Program-made: the position numbers and the translations under genes | DNA from: Candidatus Omnitrophota bacterium | GTDB lineage: Bacteria; Hinthialibacterota; Hinthialibacteria; OLB16 | NCBI GenBank assembly: GCA_020632575.1 | Contig: JACKFH010000017.1 | Coordinates: 10,059 to 74,058, forward strand | Direction of reading: 5' to 3' | DNA: 64,000 nucleotides | Part shown: in pieces, positions 9,953-18,761 of the stretch | Layout of the letters: the number at the start of each line of letters is the position of its first letter | Position numbering within the stretch: the stretch's first letter is position 1 | Notes under the pieces: generated by a model | What the model saw: the letters and a program-made list of their open reading frames with translations, nothing else | Told to the model about the DNA's origin: nothing | Databases searched by the model: none

Positions 9953-10219
9953 GATCCTTTCGGACGCCTTTTGCTTCCAATGATTCGCTACCCCAGGCGA
10001 AGTCAATCGGGGCCAAAACGCTTGGCGCCCCATCCGCATTTTCAACGTCTTCCCAATTTTTCTCCCACTTGATATTCTCTCTAATTGTAGATACTATAGA
10101 TTGCATGAGGTTCTATATCGTGGACAGATATGATTTTCATGAGGAGATAATGCTGTTGGCTAAGAACTGACCACACCCCTATCGCCGGAGGAGACCAAGC
10201 CGGCGTCCCGGAGGCGCGG
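9953..10219. other. Intergenic region between SGNH paralogues
   Basis: 267 bases. A 21-codon ORF (10105-10170) has no recognisable product and no clear ribosome-binding site. I see no convincing promoter, terminator or repeat. Confidence 0.5.
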
Positions 10220-11365
10220 ATGACCGAGCGAAGCAAAAACTTGCTGCTCCTGTTCGTTTCCGTTTGCCTGGCAATCTGCCTGGGCGAAATCTTGGTCCGA
10301 TTCCTCTCCACGGATCTCTTCAAGAACCGACGTTACTATCAGTGTGGCAACCTTCTTTTCTGTGACCCGGCAACGGCTGTCTTCGACCCCGCCCTTGGCT
10401 TTCGGATGCGCCCCCACCTCGACTACCAGTTCGAAAACCTCGCTTTTTCGGTTAATGTGAAAACGAATTCCAAGGGTTTTCGAGATGATGAGGATTCCTT
10501 GGATAAACCCGAATTTCTTTTCCTTGGCGACTCCTTCACCTTCGGGTGGGGGGTGGAGGAGAACGAATGTGTGGTGTCGCTATTTGAGGATGCGACAGGC
10601 GCCAAAGCGCTCAACATGGGTGAGCCGGGTTATGGGAATATCCAGGAAACTTTGTTACTTGGACAAGAGATTGAATCGCTCCACGCACAGCGCCAGAAAG
10701 TCATTCTACTTGTCTACAACAACGACTTCTATGATAACGTGGGGCCCGTTTTTAGCCCCTTTCCAAAGGTCCGGAAGAAAGGCGCTCGACTCGTAATCAC
10801 GGATCCTTTTGAGGCCTGCTATCGGCGCGCCCAAAAGGTCCACGCGCCCTCCTTGGCGAAAACACTCTCCCAATACTCGATGGCGGCTTATTTGGTTTGC
10901 AGTCTGGTGGGTGGCGCCACCTCCGATCTGGTGTCCAACGATGAAGCGCCGATCGAGATCACCTATGATCGGTTCGGCTTCGAATTAAATGAATTGGAAG
11001 CGTTCGAATATGCGATGCGATACTTGAAATCTGTCTTGGAGGATTGGAATCTGCCGCTCTACACCGTCTATATTCCTGGTTATGGCGAACTTGACCATTC
11101 TAAAAACCAGTTTTCGAAGACTTTCGAGATCGTGATGAGGCAGCTGGAGATTCCCCATTTAGACCTGACTGATCACCTATCCATGGAGGACTACTATCGT
11201 ATCGACGGTCATTTCAACTCTCGGGGTCATCGGACCGCCGCTGAGGAGATCGTGAGATTCTTAACCGAGGCCGGAGCCCTGGAAAAAGATCGGGCCCACC
11301 CCGCTTTAACCGGCGTAGCGCCGCAAGATGGAGACGCAGCCCGAATAGTAACCGCCGCCGAATAG
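10220..11365 (+). CDS. Membrane-anchored SGNH/GDSL-fold protein (copy 2)
   Basis: 381 residues, paralogous to the gene at 8858. An N-terminal membrane helix (LLLLFVSVCLAICLGEIL) is followed by the same SGNH blocks: GDSFTFGWGVEE (Ser), GEPGYGN, YNNDFYDN (Asn in block III) and DGHFNSRGHRTAAEE (Asp and His in block V). Similarity runs end to end (for example RMRPHLDYQFEN against KIRPNLDYEFVN), indicating tandem duplication with divergence. Probably acts on envelope polysaccharide esters; substrate unknown. Its last 60 bases overlap the end of the convergent fructosamine-kinase gene. Confidence 0.75.
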   Translation: MTERSKNLLLLFVSVCLAICLGEILVRFLSTDLFKNRRYYQCGNLLFCDPATAVFDPALGFRMRPHLDYQFENLAFSVNVKTNSKGFRDDEDSLDKPEFLFLGDSFTFGWGVEENECVVSLFEDATGAKALNMGEPGYGNIQETLLLGQEIESLHAQRQKVILLVYNNDFYDNVGPVFSPFPKVRKKGARLVITDPFEACYRRAQKVHAPSLAKTLSQYSMAAYLVCSLVGGATSDLVSNDEAPIEITYDRFGFELNELEAFEYAMRYLKSVLEDWNLPLYTVYIPGYGELDHSKNQFSKTFEIVMRQLEIPHLDLTDHLSMEDYYRIDGHFNSRGHRTAAEEIVRFLTEAGALEKDRAHPALTGVAPQDGDAARIVTAAE

Positions 11366-12202
11366 GTTGAGATGGTTCAGGAGGTGGTGCAACTTGTAGA
11401 TTTCGAGCCTGTCTCGTGAGCCATCCTCGAGCGGCCAAACCTCTTCATAGGCGGAGTAAAAGGTCGAATTGAAACCTCCAAAAAGCATCGTCATCGCGAG
11501 ATCGGCTTCCCGTCGCCCATAATACGCGGCCGGATCGATCAGCACCGGCTCCCCTTTGTCGTCGCTTAAATAATTCCCCCCCCACAGATCGCCATGGAGC
11601 AGGCAGGAGGGTTCGGCTGGTTCGGCGATCAACTCGGGCAGACGGTCCATGAGTTTCTCGCCAAGACGATCCATGGTTGGATCGGAGAGTCCGTTCCTAC
11701 GGGCCAGATCGAGTTGGAAACCGAGACGATGCTTTCTCCAGAACTCCACCCAGTCGTCCTCCCAACCATTCGGCTGTGGCGTGCTCCCGAGGTAATTGTC
11801 GTGGTCGAAACCGAAACGATCCGATTTGGACTGAATGTGGAACTGCGCGAATTGCCTTCCGAAGGATTCATGAAACCCCGACTTGGCGGAACCGGTCGGG
11901 ATGTATTCCATCAGGATAAAGGGTGTCTCTCCCCTGTCTTCACCTCCTGTGCCCACCGGATGGGGGACACGGATGGCGTTCACCTCCGCCATTTTCTCGA
12001 GCGCCTCGGCCTCCCGAGGGAACATCCCCGGCAACGGACGAGGATTCGATTTTAAGAAGAAATCTCTGCCATCCTCCAGGACAATGCGCTGAGCGTCATT
12101 GATGCACCCACCTCCAGAGCGGGACCCGTCACGGATTTGGGCGGGTTGGCCTGTCTTCTCCTCAATAAGTCTTTCGACCTGGCTCGCCAGTTTACTGTCC
12201 AT
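11306..12202 (-). CDS. Fructosamine/ketosamine-3-kinase family protein
   Basis: 298 residues of the FN3K family (aminoglycoside-phosphotransferase fold). Visible are the N-terminal ‘SGGGCINDAQRIVLEDGRDFFLKSN’ nucleotide-loop region with its Lys, the catalytic HGDLWGGN and the metal-binding IDPAAYYGRREADLAM block. The full length agrees with the family. FN3K enzymes phosphorylate ketoamines formed by protein glycation so that they fall off; many bacterial homologues prefer ribulosamines and erythrulosamines. It is encoded 6 bases downstream of an LMW protein-tyrosine-phosphatase gene, a pairing that supports a deglycation role. Confidence 0.88.
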   Translation of the reverse strand: MDSKLASQVERLIEEKTGQPAQIRDGSRSGGGCINDAQRIVLEDGRDFFLKSNPRPLPGMFPREAEALEKMAEVNAIRVPHPVGTGGEDRGETPFILMEYIPTGSAKSGFHESFGRQFAQFHIQSKSDRFGFDHDNYLGSTPQPNGWEDDWVEFWRKHRLGFQLDLARRNGLSDPTMDRLGEKLMDRLPELIAEPAEPSCLLHGDLWGGNYLSDDKGEPVLIDPAAYYGRREADLAMTMLFGGFNSTFYSAYEEVWPLEDGSRDRLEIYKLHHLLNHLNLFGGGYYSGCVSILRRYAG

Positions 12203-12208
12203 ACCAAC

Positions 12209-12694
12209 TCACCTTTGCGCTTCGCACCCGTTTTGAAGTTTCTCCAGAATCCCCGGGCAGGCCTCCTCGATCAAGTCCATCACATGGTCAAACCCTCCGC
12301 TGCCTCCGTAGTAGGGGTCCGGAACATCCTGTGAGGGCGAGTCCGGAATGAATTGACAGAGCAGGTGGACTTTGTCTCGATGCCGACTCCGAGGATCGAG
12401 CCTTAGAATATCGCGAAGATTCTCGCGATCCATCGCCACAATCAGATCGAATCTGTCGAAGTCGTCGGTCTCGAATTGACGGCCCCTTCCCACGATCTCC
12501 ACTCCTCGCTCACTCCCCGCGCGCCGCATGCGCGGGTCGGGGCTCTCGCCGATGTGATAGGCGGTGGTCCCCGCGGAATCGATCAAGAAGTCGTCCTCGA
12601 TCCCCATGTCCGTCAGGTAACTTCGGAAGATGCATTCGCCCGCCGGCGAACGGCAGATGTTTCCCATGCAAACAAATAAAACTTTCTTCTTCAA
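12209..12694 (-). CDS. Low-molecular-weight protein tyrosine phosphatase family
   Basis: 161 residues from a TTG start. The P-loop CMGNICRS (Cys9 to Arg15) and the DPYYGG general-acid loop are intact, so it should be catalytically active. The frame is open up to 12838, but that extension would abut the divergent permease start with no room for promoters. The TTG at 12694 has AAGGGA 6 bases upstream and gives the usual family length; an ATG at 12751 is the alternative. Besides phosphotyrosine, a human LMW-PTP has been identified as a protein-ribulosamine-5-phosphatase, which fits its pairing with the FN3K-like gene downstream. Confidence 0.88.
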   Translation of the reverse strand: MKKKVLFVCMGNICRSPAGECIFRSYLTDMGIEDDFLIDSAGTTAYHIGESPDPRMRRAGSERGVEIVGRGRQFETDDFDRFDLIVAMDRENLRDILRLDPRSRHRDKVHLLCQFIPDSPSQDVPDPYYGGSGGFDHVMDLIEEACPGILEKLQNGCEAQR

Positions 12695-12838
12695 TGGTTT
12701 TCCCTTCGTATCGGCCAAGATGGTTCCCGTTTTATTCGACCAGTTTCCCATTCTCGGCCCAGAAGACAAGTCGGACCTCGCCACTTTGAGAGATCCGGGG
12801 TATAGTCGAAAGCCAAATTCGAGGGGTTTTCCTGTCAA

Positions 12839-14038
12839 ATGAAGATTGAAATCGATTTCGGTTCCGGTGGCGACAAGAGTTTTCCCTATCGTTGGTTCCT
12901 TTATTTTTTGCCGCTTGTCTTTCTTGCGGTCGCACTCTTTCTTTGGTGGGGGCCCATTCTTCAGACCCTCTCCCCATTCGCTCTCGCGTTTGTCTTCGCC
13001 TACCTTCTCAACCCAATCATCGATTTTCTTTCAGGAGAAAATCGGACCCGGTTTCGTATGCATCGGGGGTTTGCTCTAGGGATCCTCTTTCTATCAATCC
13101 TGATCGTCATCACGATTGTCCTGGGGATTCTGGTTCCAAAAATCGCCCAGGAGAGTGTCGATTTCGCGCAGAAGATGCGAAATGAAATCCTTCCGATGCT
13201 CCAGGAGAGATTAAAAAACAAGAAAGATGAGTGGCTTCCTTACACCATTCCTTACGCGGATGCGGCATTCTGGGCGGATCTCTATGAAAAGAACAAGGAG
13301 ATGTTGACCTTCGAGAATTTCTCGAAGGTGTTGACCTATGGATTTCGAGGGGCCGGCATGGTGGCGGAGGGCGCGGGCGGGGTATGGGGATGGATGTCCA
13401 GAACGCTGGGAGGCGTTTTTTCCGCCGGAGTCTATTTCTCATTGGTTGCGGTGATCATGTTTTACATGCTCCTCGATTTCAGTTCCTTCAAGAAGAGTTG
13501 TTACGGCCTGGTCCCGGAGGATTATCGCCCGAGGTTCAAGAGATTCATGGGAGAAATCGACCGATCGGTCGGCGGCTTCATCCGCGGGCAAGCGACGGTC
13601 TGTGCGATTGTCGGAACTTTGGTCGGGATTTCGATGGCTTTGTTGGGGGTCCCTTTCGCCATTCTCATCGGACTCGGAACCGCACTGTTCGGGTTTATAC
13701 CCTACCTTGGGCCGGTTATGGGGCTCACCCCCGCGGTCGTATTGACCATCCTGGAGTCGATGGATCCGTCAAATCAGGGGTCATCCCTGGCGATTGACCT
13801 CTTACTTGTCGTGGGGGTTTTTGTCCTGATTCAGATGGCGGAGGGATTCTTGATCAGCCCCAAGGTGATGGCGGAGAGTGTGGATGTTTCTCCGTTGGTC
13901 GTGATGGGCTCTTTGATGCTCGGCGGAGCAATTGCCGGTGTGACCGGAATGGTCTTGGCCATCCCGGTTTACTGTGTCCTGCGAGTTTTGATCCGCGAGT
14001 ATCGTAAAGAGCTCTCTTCGGCGGCCGCGACAAGTTAG
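12839..14038 (+). CDS. AI-2E family transporter (PerM/YdiK type permease)
   Basis: 399 residues with about eight membrane helices. N-terminal helices at about 19-75, a soluble amphipathic segment in the middle (about 105-175), and a C-terminal half with the ‘GQATVCAIVGTLVGI...LGVPFAILIGLGTALFGFIPYLGPVMGLTPAVV’ signature of the family. The family was named for autoinducer-2 export, but members also move ions or other solutes, so the substrate here is unknown. The ATG begins 144 bases from the divergent phosphatase start. Its stop overlaps the end of the convergent STAS gene by 4 bases. Confidence 0.88.
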   Translation: MKIEIDFGSGGDKSFPYRWFLYFLPLVFLAVALFLWWGPILQTLSPFALAFVFAYLLNPIIDFLSGENRTRFRMHRGFALGILFLSILIVITIVLGILVPKIAQESVDFAQKMRNEILPMLQERLKNKKDEWLPYTIPYADAAFWADLYEKNKEMLTFENFSKVLTYGFRGAGMVAEGAGGVWGWMSRTLGGVFSAGVYFSLVAVIMFYMLLDFSSFKKSCYGLVPEDYRPRFKRFMGEIDRSVGGFIRGQATVCAIVGTLVGISMALLGVPFAILIGLGTALFGFIPYLGPVMGLTPAVVLTILESMDPSNQGSSLAIDLLLVVGVFVLIQMAEGFLISPKVMAESVDVSPLVVMGSLMLGGAIAGVTGMVLAIPVYCVLRVLIREYRKELSSAAATS

Positions 14039-14436
14039 AAACGGTCTTCCGGTTGCTCCTCCTCGCTCTTCTCTGGATTCTGGAAAGATTCGAGAGCCTC
14101 TTCCTCGCTCGCGTAAACTTTCATCAGTCTGGAGAAACCGAGTAGGTAGAAAACCCGCTCGATCTTCTCGGACATGTTGACAATCTTCAGGTCTCCATCT
14201 TTCTCGCGCACTTCTCGAAGAATGCCCATTAAGACTCCGAGGCCCGCGCTGCTGATGTAGTCGAGGTCCTCCAGGTCAAGCAGATAGTGAAGATTCCCCT
14301 GTTTCATCAGGTTATTCAAATGTTCCTGAAGTTGCGGAAAGGTGCTCGAATCCAGGTATCCGCTAATGCGAACCTTCTGGATCGGCGTTTCACCCGCCTT
14401 TATGGAGGTTGTATCTAATTCGAATTTTTTCCACAT
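14035..14436 (-). CDS. STAS-domain anti-sigma-factor antagonist (SpoIIAA/RsbV-like)
   Basis: 133 residues, a single STAS domain. The conserved loop ‘DYISSAGLGVLMG’ (about residues 59-71) carries the serines (62/63) where anti-sigma kinases phosphorylate this family. The ATG at 14436 follows GAGG 8 bases upstream; the frame is open to 14484. It lies about 70 bases downstream of a SpoIIE/RsbU-type phosphatase on the same strand, the classic arrangement for a phosphatase and its phospho-STAS substrate. No sigma factor or separate kinase is adjacent; a kinase-STAS fusion lies at 44449. The C-terminal tail is acidic. Confidence 0.87.
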   Translation of the reverse strand: MWKKFELDTTSIKAGETPIQKVRISGYLDSSTFPQLQEHLNNLMKQGNLHYLLDLEDLDYISSAGLGVLMGILREVREKDGDLKIVNMSEKIERVFYLLGFSRLMKVYASEEEALESFQNPEKSEEEQPEDRF

Positions 14437-14507
14437 CGGTCCATCCTCACTATTCTGGAGCCGCCGGTTGGCCAACAATAACACAGAATCGATACAATTA
14501 GTCCACC

Positions 14508-16787
14508 CTAGTCGCGAAAGTCGCCCGACCCAGGCGGAACCCGAAGGGTGATCATCGTGACATCGTCATGCGGAGGCAATCCCCCCGAGAAATCGGCAAT
14601 CACTCCCTGAATATGATCGACAAAATGATCTAAAGCCTTATCGTCAGCCTCTTCCAGAGTCAGCACCAGCCTTTCGAGGGTGAATTCCTCGTGTTTCTCA
14701 TTCATGGCCTCGGTGACCCCATCCGTGTAGAAAACAAACAGGTCACCCGGTTCGAGGGTGTACACGGTCTCCTCCAAATGATTCCGGAAGAGGGCGCCAG
14801 AGTCGAGTCCCAGCGCCATCCCGTCGGGACTGATCATTTCAACCTTCTCCTCCGATTTCCGGCGTAGGAGCACCGGCTCGTGGCCGGCCCGAACCATGGT
14901 GATCCGACGCTCCCTCAGATCGAGAACTCCGAGGAGACAGGAGATGAAGACATCCCTTTTGAGGTCCTCGAAGATAAATTCATTCAGGGAAATGGCCAAT
15001 TCCTTGGCCCCCTTGGCTTTTGGAGCGAGAGATCGCAAGGCGGTCCTGAGGCTGGCCATGGTCAGGGCTCCCGGAATTCCTTTTCCAGCGACATCGGCCA
15101 CGACGATAGCCAGCCGATGATCGTCGATCCAGACAAAATCGTAATAATCCCCGCCGATCTGCTGCGCGGCCTTGCTCACCGCCTGAAATTCGATTCCCTC
15201 GAGGTCGGGGCAGCGATCCGGAAGGAGCGATTCCTGAACTTTTCGAGCGATTTCGATCTGCCGCTCGAGTCGTTCCTGCTCGCTGATCACCTCATGCATT
15301 CGCGCGTTCGTGATCGCGATCGCCGCCTGATCGCCGACCGCGTTCAGGAGTGAGGCGTCCTGAGGAGTGAAGGGGTCCCACCCTCGATCCTTCTCTGAGG
15401 TTTTGTTGATGACCACCAGAAGACCCAAAACCTGGTCCTGCACCCGAAGCGGCACGGCAATCAGGGTGTGAATCCTGAGGAAATCCTTGGGTTGCTGAGG
15501 GAGGTCCTCAACCCCTTCGGTTTCGGGTAGGTAAACAAGCCTCCCCTCCTCCACCATACGGCGGTAAAAGGGAGAATTATCCAGATCGATCGTTTCGCTC
15601 AAGAGAAGGTCGTTGATGTATTTGATTCGAGTCGCCAAGTAATCGATGGTCAGGCTTTGGAGAGGGGGATAAAGCCCCTCCACCACTCGAGGCACCAAAT
15701 GCTGAATGGTCTTTCTCTCGCTCACTCCGCTATCGAGGATCGAATCCGCCAAAAAGATGGCTCCCGCGTTCGCGTCGCTTTGTCTCATGGAGAATTCGAG
15801 GGTCAGTCTCAGGATATGATCCAAATCCTGACGGAGCCTTTTGGTGGTGGTCTCCTCCTCGATGTGGAGATGGGGATCCTCAGCCACTCGAACCAGAAAA
15901 TCGACCATCACCTTTTTCTCCTCGGCGATGATCTGAGCGGCGCGGTGGGTCGCCCCAAGGAGGATCATGTTGTCTTTGAAGAGCAAGAGGATCAGCGCCA
16001 GAAAGACGAGTGTGTAGCAGACATGCACCCAGGGGGAGAACGCCCAAGGGATGACAATCTCCCCCGCCTCCACGATCCGGTCGAACAAGAAAGAGGCTCC
16101 CCAAACGCCGATCACCCCCGCCAGACCCAAGAGGATGCTGATCGTCTTTAGAATGCTCACCAACTCCCCGCGGGTTCGCAACACCCAATTCAGTAGGTTC
16201 AAAAAGGCGAACAGCAGCCATAAACGGAGAATGACGACGGGGAATTGATAAGCGTTTAGGATGTCGGGTTGGCTATCGATTTGGTGATTGTCGGGGAATT
16301 CGAACGCCGGGGTGCTAAAGAACATCCAAACGCAGGTTCCCCCCACCACCGCGAACGCACCGATCCGATACCAGAGGAAATCGCGAGTCAGGTCGTAAGT
16401 CCGGTGCCAGTCGGTCCGATCCCGATCCACCATGTGGCGGGTGTACCTGAGAAGGCTGTGACAAAAGACCGAAAAACCCGCCACCTCGAAGGCGATCCAC
16501 CAATGGGGATAACCGACCGCCAGGGGTTCTCCATCCAAATGGAGCAGAGAAGTTGTGTAAAGAATCAGCAGCCAAATGATGGCCAGAAGGAGGATTTCAA
16601 TATCTCTCAGGTTTGGAATCGAACGAATTTGATCGAAATCCAGGAGCGGGTGCAGGATTTTCTCCTGTTTGTTCACCACCTCGTCTTCGGCTTCTCGAAC
16701 GAATATCCGAATTTGGACCACCAAGATCCCGAGGACCGTGATCAGAACCAAGTTGATGATTCCGACAACAATAAAAGGAAAATTCAA
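14508..16787 (-). CDS. Membrane SpoIIE/RsbU-type PP2C phosphatase with GAF domain
   Basis: 759 residues from a TTG start with an excellent AGGAG site 6 bases upstream; an ATG-initiated form from 16859 would lack a site. Order: an N-terminal membrane helix (about residues 4-25), a further group of about six membrane helices up to about residue 270, a helical linker, a GAF domain (about 330-490), a coiled linker, then a PP2C SpoIIE domain (about 525-755) with GGDYYDF, VADVAGKGIPGAL, RAGHEP and YTDGVTEAMN metal-site motifs. It should dephosphorylate the STAS protein encoded just downstream and so release a sigma factor or other target in response to a membrane or GAF-sensed signal. Confidence 0.88.
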   Translation of the reverse strand: MNFPFIVVGIINLVLITVLGILVVQIRIFVREAEDEVVNKQEKILHPLLDFDQIRSIPNLRDIEILLLAIIWLLILYTTSLLHLDGEPLAVGYPHWWIAFEVAGFSVFCHSLLRYTRHMVDRDRTDWHRTYDLTRDFLWYRIGAFAVVGGTCVWMFFSTPAFEFPDNHQIDSQPDILNAYQFPVVILRLWLLFAFLNLLNWVLRTRGELVSILKTISILLGLAGVIGVWGASFLFDRIVEAGEIVIPWAFSPWVHVCYTLVFLALILLLFKDNMILLGATHRAAQIIAEEKKVMVDFLVRVAEDPHLHIEEETTTKRLRQDLDHILRLTLEFSMRQSDANAGAIFLADSILDSGVSERKTIQHLVPRVVEGLYPPLQSLTIDYLATRIKYINDLLLSETIDLDNSPFYRRMVEEGRLVYLPETEGVEDLPQQPKDFLRIHTLIAVPLRVQDQVLGLLVVINKTSEKDRGWDPFTPQDASLLNAVGDQAAIAITNARMHEVISEQERLERQIEIARKVQESLLPDRCPDLEGIEFQAVSKAAQQIGGDYYDFVWIDDHRLAIVVADVAGKGIPGALTMASLRTALRSLAPKAKGAKELAISLNEFIFEDLKRDVFISCLLGVLDLRERRITMVRAGHEPVLLRRKSEEKVEMISPDGMALGLDSGALFRNHLEETVYTLEPGDLFVFYTDGVTEAMNEKHEEFTLERLVLTLEEADDKALDHFVDHIQGVIADFSGGLPPHDDVTMITLRVPPGSGDFRD

Positions 16788-17098
16788 GGTCCTCTCCTCG
16801 TAGTCTTCATGGGCGCAACGCTGGTCATGGCGGCGGAATCCAGCATTATTGCTTCCCACAAGCCGAACGACGTCAACCCGCCTCGCAGCCGGGGAGCGTC
16901 CAATTCCTCAGGCGACTTAACCTGGAGTTTATTGTTGGCTAGAATTCCCTGTCAATTATCGGGTATTTGCGGGTTTTGGGCCAGACGGCTCCTGAAACGT
17001 CTCAGGTTCAATCCCAAATTTGCCGATGGTGGTAATTTGAGGGGGTTTCCCCGAAGATAGTGAGAAGGGAAAATCGACTGCAAGGCGCCAAAAAAGCC
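16788..17098. other. Divergent intergenic region with a promoter for the phosphatase
   Basis: 311 bases between divergent genes. Apart from the minus-strand promoter listed separately I see no gene, repeat or RNA. The rest is unremarkable. Confidence 0.5.
16926..16955 (-). promoter_or_regulatory. Predicted sigma70-type promoter for the RsbU/STAS operon
   Basis: On the minus strand a perfect TTGACA (16950-16955) is followed after 18 bases by TAAACT (16926-16931). It lies about 139 bases upstream of the phosphatase TTG start. Confidence 0.45.
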
Positions 17099-18037
17099 AT
17101 GAAATTGTCCCGCGTAAATTCTCTATTCCTGGTGTTCTTGGTTCTACTTGCCGGATGTTCCGCGCCTCTGACTCGCGAGGAACTCCGCGAAATGAACCGG
17201 TATGAGTCGCTCGACATCGGGACGGACGAGGCTTATGAGAGTGTGGATGGCCAGCAGCTTCATTACCTGAAGCAAGGACATGGCCGTCCGGTCGTACTCC
17301 TGCATGGTTTTCCCACCAGCTCCTACACTTGGCGTCATGTCATTCCCAGGCTTTCGAACGACTATGAGGTCTACGCACCCGACTTGCCGGGGTACGGAAA
17401 ATCCGATCTCGGTCCGCAAGCCGACCGGGGAATTTCCGCTCAGTCCTTTTACATCGACGAGTGGATGGATTCATTGGGACTTTCGGGGACTATTCTTGTG
17501 GGACAAGGAATCGGTGGCGGCGTGGCCCTGCAAATCGCTATCAGACATCCGGATAAAGTGGCGGGCCTGATCCTGATCAATCCTGCCTGTTACGACTCCT
17601 ACCCGAGCAACTATGCGAAGCTACTTGCCGAGCCGGGGTGGGGGCCCTTTGTCGGTTCCGGGGCCGCGCGACGCGGGGGATTTCATCACAACCTCAGCCA
17701 AGGAGTTTATCACCAAAAACTTCTTTCGGATGGCGTGGTCGACAGTTACTACGCCCCATGGAACAGCGAGGCGGGACGGCGCAACCTGATTCGAGCCGCC
17801 ACTGACCTGAAGGCGAAAGACATGATGGAGATCATGCCTCGAGTCCGAAGCCTCAAGGTTCCCACTCTCGTGGTCGCGGGGTTGTTCGATCCCTTCCAAT
17901 CGATCAACTACAGCAAACGTCTCGCGGCGGAAATCCCGGGCGCCCAATTCATCCAGATCCCGAAATGCGGACATTTCGCCTCCGAGGACGAACCCGAGAA
18001 GATTGTCCGCTATGTGAAGACCTTTTTCCTGGGTTGA
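17099..18037 (+). CDS. Lipoprotein with alpha/beta-hydrolase fold, nucleophile missing
   Basis: 312 residues. The N-terminus is a lipoprotein signal with lipobox LAGC (cleavage before about Cys21). The alpha/beta-hydrolase fold resembles epoxide hydrolases/haloalkane dehalogenases: VVLLHGFPTSSYTW oxyanion region, DLPGYGKSD, and a C-terminal GHFASEDEPE with the catalytic-type His. The nucleophile elbow reads GQGIGGG, so position 137, normally Ser or Asp, is Gly. It is therefore probably not a classical hydrolase; a binding role is possible. The ATG at 17099 starts the signal peptide directly; a GTG at 17060 would add 13 residues and spoil it. Confidence 0.8.
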   Translation: MKLSRVNSLFLVFLVLLAGCSAPLTREELREMNRYESLDIGTDEAYESVDGQQLHYLKQGHGRPVVLLHGFPTSSYTWRHVIPRLSNDYEVYAPDLPGYGKSDLGPQADRGISAQSFYIDEWMDSLGLSGTILVGQGIGGGVALQIAIRHPDKVAGLILINPACYDSYPSNYAKLLAEPGWGPFVGSGAARRGGFHHNLSQGVYHQKLLSDGVVDSYYAPWNSEAGRRNLIRAATDLKAKDMMEIMPRVRSLKVPTLVVAGLFDPFQSINYSKRLAAEIPGAQFIQIPKCGHFASEDEPEKIVRYVKTFFLG

Positions 18038-18065
18038 TCCCACCCATTCCCGCGCTGAGGGTTTC

Positions 18066-18569
18066 TTAGAACGCCAACCTCATGTTGCCTTCATGGGAGA
18101 AGGAGAGGTCTCTGCCGGCCAGTTCCTTGGCGTAGGTGTCCATGTCCAGATCCTCTTCCTTGAGGGGTTCCGGAGTGAACCCATGGTTCTTCTCCACGAA
18201 TTTGATGAAGGCCTCGTTGGTGGCGGCGAGAATGTCGCGCGTGACCGTCTCGAGGATGGTGTCGTAATGGTCTCGATCCAGGTAATTCGTGATGACCAGT
18301 TCTTGAAGCGTCATGGAATCGAAGAGGTGTTTGGCGTCGCCAACCATGTGAACCACCACGTATTCGGTTTCGTCATCGGCCTCGTTGTGGCTCAGCGCGT
18401 GATAGTGATTGCCGTTCTCCGCCTGGAGGTCGATCGCCTTGTGGCCCACCAGGGTGAACATTCCCTGAATCCGGTGGGTGAGTTTCTTCCCAAGAACTTG
18501 GATGTCGTCAATCAAATTCTTGGCGTCGCCTGGTCTCAAATGATCATTGATGGCCCCGATATCAATCAT
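18066..18569 (-). CDS. Hypothetical protein, 167 residues, unrecognised
   Basis: I do not recognise a family. The product is soluble, acidic and His-rich in its middle (NHYHALSHNEADDETEYVVVHMV), mixed alpha/beta in appearance, without signal peptide or membrane helix. The ATG at 18569 has a good AAGGAAG site, and a TATAAT-type -10 lies about 90 bases upstream. A frame on the opposite strand is also open over most of this interval, but this strand has the ribosome-binding site and promoter. It converges on the preceding lipoprotein gene and diverges from the FAD protein. Confidence 0.65.
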   Translation of the reverse strand: MIDIGAINDHLRPGDAKNLIDDIQVLGKKLTHRIQGMFTLVGHKAIDLQAENGNHYHALSHNEADDETEYVVVHMVGDAKHLFDSMTLQELVITNYLDRDHYDTILETVTRDILAATNEAFIKFVEKNHGFTPEPLKEEDLDMDTYAKELAGRDLSFSHEGNMRLAF

Positions 18570-18658
18570 TGTTTTCTTCCTTCCATCCGGTTTTTTAACA
18601 CCATCCATTGAACGCATCTCACCTGGAATCCGGGTGTAGCGCTCCGATTTCGACTTCG

Positions 18659-18687
18659 ATTATAACACACAAAAGGTCAGCGGTGAA
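18659..18687 (-). promoter_or_regulatory. Predicted promoter for the hypothetical gene at 18569
   Basis: On the minus strand TTCACC and a perfect TATAAT (18659-18664) are separated by 17 bases. It lies within the 192-base divergent region and would give a leader of roughly 80 bases. Confidence 0.4.
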
Positions 18688-18761
18688 ACAAAAACCGTCA
18701 TTGTGTTACATTCTCGGCCCCTATATTTTCCATGGAGGCTTTCTTGGGAAGGAATCGATAA

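Noticed and set aside
10105..10170. 21-codon ORF between the SGNH genes
   Set aside because: Too short and without a ribosome-binding site or recognisable product.
18093..18611. Plus-strand open frame opposite the hypothetical gene at 18066-18569
   Set aside because: No ribosome-binding site or promoter, and its composition looks like a mirror of the minus-strand gene, which has both.
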